The notes: a model not told the origin generated them from the sequence alone. A stretch of 64,000 bases of DNA from Sympetrum striolatum (GCA_947579665.1 OX388348.1:16802001-16866000), one strand, 5' to 3'. Shown: positions 11,001-23,582, numbered from the stretch's first letter. Numbers and translations: made by a program.

Positions 11001-12309
11001 GAGGAATACAACTCGTTTGAGTCAATGATATAATTAAAATGATCTATTTAGGTTTCGTTATCGTGTTACAACTCCCTGATGATGTTAATTTTAGTTTTAC
11101 TCAGCCAGGTCTTTTCCCAGACACATAAGTCAGCATTATTGTGGCTACTTCTTTATATATTCTTGCCTTTCTCTCTTAATACTTTTCTTCGCTTTATAAA
11201 CTTATTCTTTTTGATGGAATCGTTCTGACAGGCCGCTACCTTATTTGCTTCCGTCGCTTTTTCTCCAACTTCCTTCTCCGTATTTTCTCAGTGTGACAGC
11301 TCAGTGCCAAAGTATCCGCGAAAGACCCAAGATAGGATTATTTTAGAACCAAGTGTGTAGAGTTCGCAGGGGAGAGCGAGGGGGAAAAGGTCATGATAGG
11401 CGAGGCAGGAAAAGATAGAAAGGGGAATGATTAAAGAGATGACGTCATAGCTAAGAGAGAGAAATGAGCAGAAGGGGATGGTTTTCGTTGTATGTGGACT
11501 ACTAAATGCCCTCTCCACGTCACAGGGGATTATTCCCGAGCAGAGTGGTTTGAGTGGATGCTCGTGTAGCGGAAGGGGCGGAGGATGGTGGGAGGATCCT
11601 AAGAAGCCTCGGCCAAAAAGACAAGACTTTGGCTAAAGGCTTAACTGGAGACAGTCCGCCAGCCAAACTCCCCTTTTCCCTGCGGCCGCTTGTAATTAAA
11701 TGATTCCGCGTGTAAGAGGATTTAATTTGATCTTTCGATATGGTCTTTTATCTCTGATCCAATATGATTAGCGTGGACCACTCTCGGGGTCACGGAATTC
11801 CTCCCGCTTTTCCTCTGCTTTTTCTTCGAAAAGAGCCTTAGTTAGCAAACTTGACGTAATCCTCAAAGTTGGAAGTTGCAAGCCCCAGGGATCTATTTGC
11901 CTTTCGGAAAAAAAACGGGCCTAAGAAGTTTATGGGTTTATTTAAGAGGAGGAAAGGAGAATATGTAAATTATTTTCCTCGGGAAAGTAATCAGTTATGC
12001 AAATCTAAGTTGAGCTAATTGATTTTAATTGAGTTAAAAATTAAGTAACATGCTCTAACTTCGATTTTTTAAATGATAATTATTACCGACGTGAGGTAAG
12101 AATTAATAGTTTATCTTTAGGTATTATATTTTATTCTTTGCTTCCTTGACAGTAATTATGCAATTTATATAGGAGTCAAGTACCTATACTAGAGGTGATA
12201 TAACACTATTAGGTATGTACTTAAACTTTTCAGAAAGAAAGTGTTTTAAACCTCCAGCAGGCTGAATGTTATAGAATTACTTAAGTCATTTGGAAAAAGG
12301 TAGTCTAAA
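8066..12309. other. No confirmed gene; CpG-rich patches at 8.9-9.4 and 11.5-11.7 kb
   Basis: Largely AT-rich. Around 8930-9430 and 11500-11700 the sequence is CpG-rich. In the first patch a 46-codon frame starting at 9281 (MGQRGGIIYVTLLLFGILLA) resembles a signal peptide, but it has no clear splice donor and no family match. The sequence at 11340-11510 is strongly purine-rich on the + strand. No other structure was found. Confidence 0.5.
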
Positions 12310-13070
12310 CTAAAAAAAAATCATTAGTTAGGCCAATATTGGAATATGGCGCAACGGTTTGGGATCCACAAGCAATAGGACTGATTAAAGAAGTTGAGAT
12401 GGTACAGAGAACAGCCGCACGATATGTTAAAAATAACTTCAAAGGAACTGCAAGTCTAACAGAAATGTTAGAAAAGCTAGGTTGGGAAACTTAAGAAAAC
12501 AGAAGGAAAGTGTACAGGTTAGGAAGCTTTATACAACGCTTATTCAGGCATGACAGCATGAGCAGATATTAAGAGAAGAATTAGAAACCCCACTTATTTA
12601 AGCAGGAAAGATCATAGTTATAAAATTGAACCTCCTATCAAAGGAATATTGCTAAATTCTCAATCCTAAATAGAACAATAGATCAATGAAACGCTCTCCC
12701 TGCAGGTATTTTTGAACCATTTCCTTCCCAAGTGCGTACCTTCAAGGCGAAGTTAAATAAATTGTAATGGCTGTTAATTTAATTCTATTAATGTTTTCTT
12801 TTAATGGGATGGGATAACATTTGTACATTTTGTATTACGTACATTTCTTGACTTCTGTCAGAGGGAGGTTTTCCGAGGGGTTTCCCTCCCTCCGTGGGCA
12901 ATGCCTGACAGGTATAGTGTTTACCCCTCAATTTATATTTATATTGACTATCTATATATTGCTTGACCATGTTGGAATATATGAATGTATGCTTGTATTA
13001 TATGTAATGTCCAACCACTGCCACCAGATTTATAATCTTCTTGTAGTGTTAATGTAATAATAATTATTAT
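12310..13070 (+). pseudogene. 5'-truncated CR1/Jockey-like LINE, C-terminal reverse transcriptase end and 3' UTR
   Basis: From 12321 the + strand reads SLVRPILEYGATVWDPQ, then EMVQRTAARYVKNNF and TEMLEKLGWET. This is the conserved region downstream of the polymerase domain in CR1/Jockey-group non-LTR retrotransposons. A stop at 12492 interrupts the frame, which resumes with ENRRKVYRLGSFIQRLF. Further stops follow before NALPAGIFEPFPSQVRTFK near 12690-12750. A 3' UTR with an inverted GGGAGG/CCTCCC hairpin near 12860-12895 follows, ending in an AATAATAATTATTATT stretch. The upstream part of the element is missing, as expected from incomplete reverse transcription. It is not functional. Confidence 0.75.
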
Positions 13071-15290
13071 TTCAAAATATGGGTATGAAATATACATCGA
13101 TTTACACAGTTAGCTCGGATTTGAAAGATATTCGACTATGCAATTTATATTACGTAGATGATTGTAAAATGTATACATTATTTCAATTTCATTAAAAAAT
13201 CATTTAATATTAGGAGAAATGCAGAAAAAACGCCTTCATGTAAATTATTGAAAAACCATGAGTCTATTTTGGAGGTAGTATCTGTTGTTCCTTCAGTTGC
13301 AAAACATTGTCATTTATATTCTTTCCTAAAGTAATATAGCTCTTAAAATATATATTTTATTTCTTTCATCGAGTGTTCTCCAAAAATTATTTGAATATAT
13401 TCCCTTACCTTCTCACTTGCCTTCTCTTTAAAATCGTACCACTCTGTTTGGTCTTTTGTGTGACGCAGTAAGTCTCTCTATTTAAGGTTTTGCTTCTTCC
13501 CTCTCTAGTTACTGCTTTCTTGATCACAAATGGCGAAATTAACTATAAAATTTTCTGAGTGTTCGGAAATGGTTCATTCATTTATGAAAATGGAAACTTA
13601 GAAGAAGAAAACTGAGGCATCAGGCACTCGTGCATTAATCAGACATCTGCTTAATGAACGTATGATCTCTCTAAAAGTGACCATCATATTTATTGTTTAA
13701 GATATTTTTAAAGCTGTTTATCCATACCGTTATCCTCGTTGTATAAATCAGAAAATGCTATTCCCTGCTATTAAAATAAATTTTGACTGGCTGATTATGA
13801 TTTCTTGTGATCACTCCAGTTCTTTTACTAGCATCACAAAACAAAGTTAAGATTCCAGTGAGTGTTTTATTTTACGTTGACTCTATTTTGATTAGAAACT
13901 TCGAGGTTCACATCAAGGTAAACCATTTCCCCTATTGATATGATTACTTTTAATTAAATATCGGTTTGAATTTTATTGAAATAAATTTGATTTTAGAGTT
14001 CACTCTCTTAATGTTTTACTATACATATATTTACCCCCTTTCCGATGATTCCATCGAAAATTCCATCTCAGATATTTGAAATAAAATCTCAACTTATTAT
14101 AGAAGAAGTTTTTTAGGTCCAACCATATTTAGAGAATATTTAAAGGATGGAATAGTAGTATCTTGTAGCAAATTCTTTAAGCATCTAGTAGGCTCTTTGA
14201 TTAAGTTTGAGCTATTTCTTGAAGAGAATTATGATGTGCTGAAACTCTCTAGGAGATATCTAATATAAGTTCCTGATTGACTCATCTCTAGTCGTTGGGT
14301 TTTGCAACTTTTCAAAGTAGAAACGCCTTTTTTCGTGTGAGCTAGGTGTAAATATATCTAAAGTTTCCATTCATGTGTGGATAAGGATTTCATAATATGT
14401 TGACTGTATTTCTTAACGCCCACTTAACTTAGACTCCTCAACTGAGGTATTTCCGAATGTTTAATATATTATTACTACATCTCCTCGGCAAGAGCCGGTG
14501 CTCTGTTACTGTTTGAGTTCTCTATTTCTTCCTAAAAGTTAGTCATTCGCCTCTAGAAGTCCATTGAATATTAGTTCCGAGGATGAATTACTTTCGAAAA
14601 CTTTTGGGAAATCGGATTTTGTCGTCGCAGGCCTTACTTATTCTGCGCGTTGACTTTCCGTCTCCCGCATTAGGTGAAAAATCTTCCGAGAATATTGCTT
14701 TAGTTTGGGACAGTTTTACCCGCCTAACTCGTCCATAACGTCCGTAAGGAGGCGCGTCACGTATCACGAAGATTAAGGAAGAAAAGTTGGCCTTCGAGAT
14801 GGAGTTCCCGCTCAGCAAAATAGAAAAGAATTGCGCGGATCCGGGGAACGGAGGAAAACTCTGGGGCGTAAGGCGGTCACGCGTGGGTTAAGCACACGGT
14901 CGCGGATGTTTCCGGGGGGCACGTGAAATAGAAAACACAGGGAAAGGGGAGGGATTCGTTTAAATCAGGTCGTCGAACTGAAAAAAGGCAGGAACAGTAA
15001 AAGCAACAGAAAAGGAACAGTTTTTATGCAGGCATTATGTTATTAGGTCAAAATTTAGCCTGAAACAAATATGGGAGCCGTAATTTATTCCGATTGTATC
15101 GGATATTACTCATGACTGAAGAAATAATCTTTTACAGCACGTCGTTACATTCTTATATTATTTCCATTTCTTATATTATTATTTTTATTATTGTCGTTAC
15201 ATTTCTTATAATCTTATCTCCTCAAATGCCTCGGTATCCTTCCCAGCATCAAAAGGCGTTTGAAGTATTTTTTAATGCCTAATTACTGTT
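13071..15290. other. No gene recognised; GC-rich patch at 14.6-15.0 kb
   Basis: AT-rich up to about 14570. Between 14580 and 14990 it becomes CpG-rich, with only short open frames on both strands. The end of that patch is a diverged copy of sequence near 16.3 kb. I see no transposon or RNA gene otherwise. Confidence 0.5.
14888..14970 (+). repeat. Diverged direct repeat, CpG-rich copy
   Basis: GGTTAAGCACACGGTCGCGG followed by ATGTTTCC matches sequence at 16287-16314 at 23 of 28 positions. Both copies continue with GAAAACA and GGGAGGG..TTCGTTTA at similar distances. Four of the five differences are transitions, several at CpG sites that remain intact here. Confidence 0.5.
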
Positions 15291-15464
15291 GCCCTTCACC
15301 GGTGAAGTCTCCCTAAGCTCTCATGAACTTGTCAGGAGGTGCTTCACCGAGACAACAGTAACAACGAACACACAACCATTCCTTATCGAAAAAATCCGAT
15401 CAGCCGGGATTCGAACCCGGGACTTAGGAATTAGAACGATAGCTATCCACTCGGTCACCAATTG
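15291..15464 (-). mobile_element. tRNA-derived retroposon or tRNA pseudogene with hairpin tail
   Basis: The minus strand from 15464 to 15397 looks like a tRNA. It has an acceptor stem CAATTGG/CTGATCG with one mismatch, a box A-like TGACCGAGTGG (15447-15457) and box B GGTTCGAATCC (15407-15417). Its T-stem CCGGG/CCCGG is perfect, and a T6 run lies just downstream. The anticodon stem does not pair, so I do not call a tRNA gene. Beyond the T run, 15291-15356 forms an imperfect hairpin with GGTGAAG/CTTCACC arms. No target duplication was found. It is unrelated to the SINE at 7925. Confidence 0.4.
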
Positions 15465-16984
15465 AATAAGTAATATAATAATTAATATTTAAATTAATTG
15501 ATACTTGTTGTCAAAGGTTTTAAGAATAAGTAGTAGCAATGATCAGCGAACTGAATGGGACTCGAACCAAGGTCTCCCAAATTCACAGCAGGAATTCTAA
15601 TTATGAGAGGCCTAGTTAAGTTTCTGTCATTTCAGTATATTTTTCTTTTGTTTATCCTTGATTAATAAGAGTTGCTTCTATGAGTGTTAAAACGATTCTT
15701 TCTGAGTTTACTCTATTAGTCAATTTAGTTTAATGTTATTGAAATAGGTACTTAAAATAAAAAGTTCAAAAGGATTATAATATATATATCTCAGCTTGAT
15801 CTGATCTCAGTGGCTGCTTGAGAAAACAGGAATTCTACTTAAATTTTGCATTTTATTTGAACCGTATTGAAATAAAACAAAATCCACATCCACAGAAGTG
15901 CCTATTGACTCTCAACAGGGAAATTAAAATTGATAAATACCAGTGTAACGACCTTGATTTTAACATGTCTCATAAGTTTAGGTACATAGCAAATACCAGG
16001 CTTTAATTATTTCCAAACCATTAAACAAAGAAGAGAAAGTTATAATTACGTCTACAAAATCACTTAAATATTCAATTTCATATTCTTTGAATGAACAATT
16101 TCTTCGATGAAGACAACATTCGTTTAAAGGTTATAAAAAATAGATTCGGAGATCAAATTAGGATCAGCAGCATCTTGCAATTTACTTCGCTTTGAAGTGA
16201 CGCACTCGGGGAGGATATGGCTGTAATATACCAGCAGGGAGAGCGTTCCACATGGATTAGTTTATTTTATGGAATATACACAATGCTGTTAAGTATACGG
16301 TTGCGAATGTTTCCAAGGAGCGAATCTTCCAACACTTAAAGAGGAAAACAGTGGGAGGGTTCGTTTACAGTGGTGCGGGGCTTATCGATTGTTCTCAACG
16401 GGAGACAAGAGATCGAGGGGATAGTGGAATAGGGGTACGGTGGAGGTGTAACTCGCGGTAATGGTAGGTAATGGAGCGGGCGAAGCTGTTTGGCCGGTTG
16501 TACCAATCGCCGAGGGAAATGCTGATGCGAAGGGCGGCTGAGGAAATTGGAGCGTGGGCAAGTAATTTTCAGTGTGGTTCGAGTGTAGGACACGCAGCGC
16601 TAAATGCAAAGGGAAGAGACGTTAGGAGCCGGTTACTCTTTCTTTCTCTGAAAGATTAGGTGAATGGCTTAAAATTTTGTATGTGATAGATCTGCGGTAG
16701 AAACGGTAACAAAAGAGGTTGACCTGCGCCTGTACCCCTACCGAACCTCGAAAGTTGGTTGCATAACTTATGTTGTTTTAAATGGCGAGTCAAAAATTAT
16801 CAACTCTTACTACTAATAAATTAAAAAGAGACTAAGTATTTTTGTATTGTTTTAATATGAGTCGGAATACACGCGTATATGTTAAAGTGTGATTGCCTAT
16901 ATTAATATCATAAGTTCATCTGGTGATAGTTTGTTCGGCCGAAACTGTTTACTTTCTTTAAAAACACAAAACGTAAAATAAGGA
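15465..16984. other. No gene recognised; weak tRNA-like trace and GC-rich patch
   Basis: Near 15550-15600 the minus strand holds a box B-like GGTTCGAGTCC, but no cloverleaf can be drawn. The sequence at 16380-16650 is GC-rich and purine-rich, with overlapping short frames on both strands. No family resemblance was found. Confidence 0.5.
16287..16375 (+). repeat. Diverged direct repeat, CpG-depleted copy
   Basis: Partner of 14888-14970: TGTTAAGTATACGGTTGCGA followed by ATGTTTCC. Where the other copy has C in CpG or CpA, this copy mostly has T, as expected if it lost methylated CpGs. Confidence 0.5.
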
Positions 16985-17093
16985 ACGGATAATGATGAGA
17001 ACGGCAGCCTCTCGGATAGAGGAAGATCCCGGATTCGATTCCTGGCCCCGTCAGACCTTTTTCAAGCCCGTTTTTCCTTGGGACATAAAACAC
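16985..17093 (+). mobile_element. tRNA-like SINE fragment
   Basis: GATGAGAACGGCAGCC is followed by AAGATCCCGGATTCGATTCC, a good RNA polymerase III box B, and by CCCCGTCAGACC and a T5 run. This resembles the head of a tRNA-derived SINE. A convincing box A and a target duplication are missing, so the boundaries are rough. Confidence 0.35.
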
Positions 17094-17800
17094 TATTAAA
17101 TGTTCCTTAAGAACGATCCATTCATATCTGGTACAATTGTTGAGTGGTGTAACGATTGTTTTTGAAATAGAAATAGGATTTGAATCAAATTTGAAAAGCC
17201 TATGATTTCTATGTTTTCTTATGCATTAAAAATTATTAATTACAGTTTGTTATTTCTTTTGATGAACATGTTACTTTGTTAAACAGAAATTCTACTATTG
17301 GTAACCAACGTTTATTCTACCAAATCCCGAAGAAAGGAAATCTTCAGGCGAGTTTTCTATTTTCTAAAATTCCATTCTGGACTGGGGTACAATCTCACAG
17401 AAAAAACAGTTATTATTGCTAGAAAAAGTGATCGAATGAAAAGTTTGTAGCTTATATAATATTTAACTATGAGAAGCAAATTCTAACAATTGAAAGACTT
17501 CTCCGATACTACATAATTCCTCTCCTACTATGGAGTCAAATAAAATTTGAGAGCTTTGAACTATTTTTCTTTGATAACATCCATACTGTTACATCCATGT
17601 ATATAAGTTTTATATTTTACTGTTGATACATATCCTATCGTTATATTTTAAACTCTCTCGTAATTATTTTTAATTACTGAGATGCTGATTTTTATGTAAA
17701 TATGCCATCAGCTGTTCTTTCTTTTTTATATACCTCAATCGATTTTTCTTCTTGTCTTTTATAACTTTTTTAATCTACTTTCATCATCAAATTTAGCTTT
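17094..17800. other. Nothing recognised
   Basis: AT-rich sequence leading into the ATT-tailed repeat. No coding signal. Confidence 0.5.
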
Positions 17801-18031
17801 CTATCTGTAGGCTTCGCAGGTTTTTCACACTCCCCTTCTAGTGAGTGTTTTCCTGCAGTGGAAATTTCTCCTAAGCTCTTAGCTTAGATTTTTTAATATA
17901 GTAGTTTTCTTCTTTGTACTTTTTCAATTTATCTATTTCCGTTCATTTCTCATACGACAAAGGGTTAGATGTAAGAAGAGACTTCCTAGTCTCAATCTCG
18001 CCCCAATAAAGTCCTTTTATTATTATTATTC
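17800..18031 (+). repeat. Retroposon 3' end with ATT tail (copy 1)
   Basis: From TCTATCTGTAGGC through TTTTTCACACTCCCCTTC and AGTCTCAATCTCGCCCC to AATAAAGTCCTTTTATTATT, this matches the inverse of 45857-46105 with high similarity. The 3' end carries an AATAAA-like signal followed by an ATT microsatellite. Such tails are typical of some LINE 3' ends and of SINEs that use them. No coding part is present, so this is a severely 5'-truncated copy or a non-autonomous relative. Confidence 0.65.
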
Positions 18032-21000
18032 ACTTCTCAAGGCAATTCTTTTCGAAGAATCTTCGTACGTAAGCCCACTAAATAACAACCTAGGGGTAGT
18101 ATAATATAGCAGGTATGGATAACAAAGTGTCTTACCCTCAGAAAAGAAGTGCTCAGTTGATTAAGTTGGCTAAAATATCGCAGGAGTTTCATGCCTACCG
18201 ATATCCTCCTAGCATTGCTTGAAGGCTTTGTTTAGTGCTAGGTGTCGTGATAGGGAGGAACTAGCTTCTAGCTAGCTTCATACATCAACCCACAATTGAG
18301 AGCAACCTATATAAATGGGCTCAGTTGATGGCTTCATATCCTCTGTATAAGCAGATAGCTCGGTCAACTGCACGTTGACTTCTCTATTGATAACCGCTTA
18401 GCTTCCAATTAATCATCAGGTCGTCGTTAGTAACTTCGATTCCATCTCCTATCATCATTGATAGCTTCCGATTTGTGGAAATACTTAGATTCTCCGAGAA
18501 AGTTTTTGTGCAAGCTCTTAAATGGAATTCAGATAAGGGAAATGATTTAAATCTCAGCCCTTCAGTTATCTTTCAAACATAACATTTATGCGATGAGTAC
18601 AGATAGACATAAAATTCATGCATAATATTTTATAAGATGATTTATATTTTGATTGCTCTGCAATTCTCACGAGTTTTTAGATATGGTGGCTCGTATGCTA
18701 TTAATTTTCTTATGCTAGAGTATATAATTAATTGATAAATATTTTTGATTATGATTTTCCTAAACGTTTTACCTAAATTCTGTTAGATACTTACCTTTAG
18801 TTAGAGTTTTTATGCGTACAATTAAAGAAGATCCTGAATTTTGTTCATATGTGCTACAGAAAATATTTCCCCTTGCGATTCCTGTAAATATATTACTCCA
18901 CCTTCAAAACGAAAAGCAATTCAGGAATGCCTTCGTCCAATGCGGTAGGCACTACTAAATTTCTTAGGCTGGGAAAAATAACTTTTATTAGTGCTGGCGA
19001 ACTAACGGTCCCTCAATCAATTAATTGAGATAATTTTATTTTCCAGTTACATAAATTACATCAAGTGGAAATAAAATAAAAATATCCTATGTTGGTTGAA
19101 TCAGCGATTAAATACCTTCTGCAGCATAAAGTTTTGGTTTTTAAGTATTGCTATTGAATGAAATTTTGATGAAAATTTAAATATGAATGAGATTTTCATG
19201 TTATATTTTATGTGGAATTACATGAAATCTTTTCTAAATGCCATTGTATGGTAAAAGGTTCACTATTTATCAAGTAAAATTATGAAGTACGTATTTGAAT
19301 CGAGTTTATGAATTTATTAAGCCATAGATTCATATTGCCACCGTTGCTCCAAGAATAAGGAAATTTAATGAATTTCTGGATTCGATTTGGTATTCTCTGT
19401 ATAATTCTACTCCTTTTAAAAGGTATTTATTCTTAGCGTAGTGCTGTAGTTTCAATTACTTTACACTGCATTCCTAGTAATTTATTCAGCTTTGATCTGT
19501 TTTCTTGTAACGATTGCAGGAACCTATTAATTCAATTCTTTCTTTTCCTCAAAAATGTGAGTGATACTCCATTTTCAATAGCCTATTTCTGATTTATTTA
19601 TTTTCGTTTATCTAATTTTATACAAATGTGGTTAATACTTTCGTCAATTTGCGGAAGAATCTCCTATAATATATGCATTAATATGGCTGATTTTTCTCTT
19701 TGAATATTCTTCAATATAATATGAAAAGAATTTATTTACCGCCCAACACAATATTTTAGACCTCGTTGAGTGTAGAATAACTCTCCCGACCTCTAAATAT
19801 GTCTTCTCTTTTTCCGTTCCCTTGATGTTTGGGAAGGAATTCCTTCTCACAGGAGAGGGAAAAATTCCACGTCGTAAAATTCAGTTTGCCTGTGGTTTGC
19901 GTGCAGTTTTTTTTAAACGACACGCGTGGGCATGCTCACGCACTAAATACCGTGCCGCGGCTCTGCATGTCTCTTTGACCGCCGCGTTATTTCAAGTTAC
20001 CCTATCGATCTGTTGAGTTTGCGTTCTTCTCCATTCGTTTGTTTGAAGGCAACAGTAAGCTGCTGTTATCACAGTAAAATTTTACACGTAACATATTTGT
20101 TTGGAATGACAAGTCATATCGGACTCGGCATGAAATATCAACATAATCGTTTTGTTCCCTCTCATGCAAAGAACCTAGTAATTGCAGTCGAGAAAATATG
20201 AGACCTCCAGAGGGTATAAAAAGTCAAGAATTTGCAATAGTTTCTACAAGCCGACTTACTAAAATTCAAGATATCATAAAAATTAAAACGGGTCAGACAT
20301 CTTTATTTATTGTTTTTTCTGTCAACGGTCGATTTAATTGAATCATTAACATATTTTTTATGCAATTGAAAAGTTCTTAAAAGATATCAAATACTAAAAA
20401 TCACACCTTTTATCCCTTTCTCCTGGCTAGTTTAGATAGAGGTTAATTCATCTTTCATTTACTATGGTCACGCAGAGACTTAAGTGAGTGTGTAGATAGA
20501 AAATTCACCTATTTAGAATGATGCAAATTAATTCAATTCGTTTTTATTAAATCCTATTAAGCACGATGAAAATACTCACAAGGTCATTGTACTAACTGAC
20601 TAGGAATTTCACACTTACGGCATTATGACTGAAAGCTAGGAAAGCAAAGGTGGTATTACATATTAATATTCCTTATTATAATTATTTCCATCATATATCT
20701 TTATACAAACTCGTCATTAACATTAAAATCGATTATATCGTAAAAATATTGTTAATATATTCCCTCCATTACGAATTTGAAAAAAATAATGGAAATTAAC
20801 GATTATTTTAATAATGAATGGATAGAGTTGAGACGATTTGCAGCATGTGAAAAGCGGATGATTTTTTGCCAAAATATTTTATTTTGCCAATCGTTATAGA
20901 AATGCGTTTAGAAACACTATTTTGCAGTATTTACAATCATATACAGCATAATTCTTCTAGCGGAAACAGCAGGAGATGAAAAAAATCAACTATACATTGG

Positions 21001-21356
21001 AGGCGAATAAGATTCACAAATCAAATATTTTTGATTCTTTATGTAAAGATTTTTAGTTAATCGTGAAATTTCCATTTTTAGTAACATTTCATTTAAAGAT
21101 CGGTCAAAATAATTAATTCCTAAAAAAATTACTACGTTGTAGCAATGACAATAGAATGGCGGAATGGTGATAGTCTAGCTTGCCTTCAAAAATGGATTTT
21201 CAAATATCCTAATATTCTCTGAATCGTTGGAAGAGGTGGATGAATGTTAGCTTAGTTCCGGGACGCGAAATCTTCCCTGAGGTCATTTGTGCATATTTGG
21301 CGTCATCTCAGCCAGGGTGCACTTGTTGCAATTCCATATTGATAGCCTTTGCAAAT

Positions 21357-21383
21357 TCCACTGACGTTGCACGTCAGTGGAAA
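21357..21383. repeat. Perfect 12-bp inverted repeat with 3-base loop
   Basis: TTCCACTGACGT and ACGTCAGTGGAA flank the loop TGC. It is an isolated hairpin, with no T run after it. Confidence 0.8.
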
Positions 21384-21788
21384 GCAACAGAAAAAACTCG
21401 GGAAATATTTACCCATCGCCCCTTCTCGTCGTTGGTCCATTGTCTTTAAGGGGAGCATTTTTCCACTTTTTCTGGAAGATTCATATTCCGCCGACAACGC
21501 CCGCATCTCTCCCTTTTTTCTGCCGCACCCACCATCGGGGATACCTGCTGTTAGTAAATTTGCGACGTGCGGGTATGGAGAAACAACGGGAGGGTGGCAG
21601 GGGTAGATGGGAAGAGGAATAGGTGTGTGACATGCCCTCTCACTGCTATTTGCGGCCGTGCGTGTAAAGAATTGGGAGGGTCTTTTTTCAGGTAAGGGCA
21701 GAGTGGGGCTAGGAAAATGAGGATGCTGGAAGTAGCTAAAGAAACGCGAAATGGATGGGAGCTTCGGAAAGAAGACCCAAGAGTTGAC

Positions 21789-21844
21789 TCGTTTTGATAA
21801 CTCGTTCCTCGTTTTGATAAATCGTCCCTCGTTTTATTAATCGA
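21789..21844 (+). repeat. 20-bp tandem repeat, 2.8 copies
   Basis: TCGTTTTGATAACTCGTTCC at 21789 is followed by TCGTTTTGATAAATCGTCCC and TCGTTTTATTAATCGA. The unit is 20 bp and slightly diverged. Confidence 0.8.
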
Positions 21845-22103
21845 ATAGGTTTTTTATGGGATAAAAATCTACTTCACCTGAAAAGAATTGAGTGAAGAGG
21901 TGATATTCTGTCATTTTATTCATCGTTACCGTGTTCCTATCGTTCATACCTGTGGAAATAAAATAAAACAAAATTTTCCTCGGTTCATTCTTTTCTGTTT
22001 TCTCTTTTTATAATGACCGAGGGTTTGGACTGGTTATAGTAACCATGCATTTTGGACCTTGTGAATTACTTTTACGTCGCCTGTGTCGGGAAGGGTTATT
22101 CAT

Positions 22104-22256
22104 GTAAGGAAATAAATTTAGAAACGGCTAATGACTTAGAGGTTTCGAAAATCTCCAATAGCCGTCTTTGTCAGCGATCCGCACCGCGTTTTGGAAAACT
22201 ACGGAAACGCTCGGATGGAGATTTGAAATTATGTTGGACATTTTTGAAACCTATGA
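22104..22256 (-). mobile_element. Hairpin repeat family, diverged copy with 9-bp TSD
   Basis: The left arm reads AAACGGCTAATGACTTAGAG then GTTTCGAAAATCTCCAATAG and CCGTCTTTGTCAGCG. This is the arm of the elements at 56666 and 57004. The right arm is a weaker inverted match (GGAGATTTGAAAT and TTTTTGAAACCTATGA). GTTATTCAT flanks the element at 22095-22103 and 22257-22265. The AT-rich terminal extension is on the left, so this copy is in minus orientation relative to 56666. There is no coding capacity. Confidence 0.6.
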
Positions 22257-22265
22257 GTTATTCAT

Positions 22266-23582
22266 ATGACTGGTGTCACGATTTTATGAACTGTGATAAC
22301 AACTGTTAATTATGAATGAATTACAATTTGGTTTATAATACGGATAAAAAAAATAGTAACTGTCACCAAGTTTTTTTCCTCCAAAAAATTATCAAGCACA
22401 AGAGAAGGTTTTATTTTAAGTAATGCTATCATTTTTTATAACTATAAATTTAACCCTGCATTCATCACGCTTGTCTGTTGTTCTCTTAGCCAAGGATAAA
22501 TCAAGGCGTTTAGGTAGTCTTTATCAATGCAATAGGGTGCTAGTAAAATTTTATTAACCAATTCAAGAATTGGTACTGCTTTTATGATGAAAATAGGAGA
22601 GTCATTAAACATAAAATACCATACATTAAATATTCAATCATAATACAATACAACTTACTTGCAAATGCTAAAATTGTGTGGGACTACGAGTGCAAGAAGT
22701 ACGAAGAAAAGAAAACATGTGCCATGGGCAGGGGTGGAGGCTGCATTCGCATTCCATTGTTTTCAAAACCTGAGAGTTTTCCTTGCTTTCATAACTTTGT
22801 AAACTTAAATATCTGCAACGGAAGTGGTTTCTCGTTTTGTATCTCAACTGCGAGTGGTATCCCTGGGGGAGAAACGTCAGACCACATCAGAGAAACAAGA
22901 GAAACAAAATTTGTGCAAAGAACGGGAAGTGGCGCCGAGAGAAAAGAATGAATGCTAACGCAGAGAAGAAGAAAGGGGTGGAGATATTGAAGGGACGAAA
23001 GTGAAAAAGGGTAGAAGGTAATAGGAGGCTATAAAGGACCGAGGTTGAAAGGAAGAAAAGTTGGAGGGTGGCAAAGTGAGGCTATCATATTTGGGGGAAT
23101 GCACCGAGGGGGAGGTTGAGGGGGTTTTTTGAGGATTTTTATTCCATTCGTGCTCTCCCCACCATTCGCGATAATCTCGGAAGCACCCATAATCCTTTGC
23201 GTGGCCATCGACCTTTCGACCTCCTTCGGACACAGTGCTCTTACAGCTTTCCGTCGCTGCTGACATGGCCTGTCTCAGCGGAAGTCCTCTCTCGCCGTTC
23301 CCGTTTCTTCGTCCCATTGCATGCTTCCACACATTTGGCCCTTCTATCTTTTTCCATCCCACGTATGCCTTCATCACCATCTTCCTCCCCTGTCATCACA
23401 CCTCTTCCCTCCGTATCCTTTTTGTCTGTCCTTCTTCCTTGCTACCCACTTAGACAATTGTAGGCTACTGGTGTCTCTTTGAGAGAAAAAGAGAGCTAGA
23501 TGTCCGAACTAAATTATTTTGTGTTGTACTCTCATGAGTAAAGTAAATGAGTAAAATATTTATTGGTGTGACATGCAAAGTC
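22266..23582. other. No gene recognised; purine tract followed by pyrimidine tract
   Basis: The + strand is purine-rich at about 22930-23125 and pyrimidine-rich at about 23130-23465. Overlapping frames of 115-141 codons on both strands there are low-complexity products of this composition. I do not call them genes. Confidence 0.55.

Larger units (their letters stand above)
18032..22094. other. No gene recognised
   Basis: AT-rich, with slightly GC-richer patches at 19.8-20.0 and 21.2-21.75 kb. Open frames are below 90 codons and overlap each other. A short perfect hairpin and a 20-bp tandem repeat are listed separately. Confidence 0.5.

Noticed and set aside
15545..15610. Second tRNA-like box B near the 15.4-kb tRNA-like sequence
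   Set aside because: The T stem does not pair and no acceptor stem can be found.
22955..23463. Overlapping frames of 141 codons (-) and 115 codons (+)
   Set aside because: Both are low-complexity products of purine/pyrimidine-rich DNA. They lie antiparallel over the same bases and show no domain.
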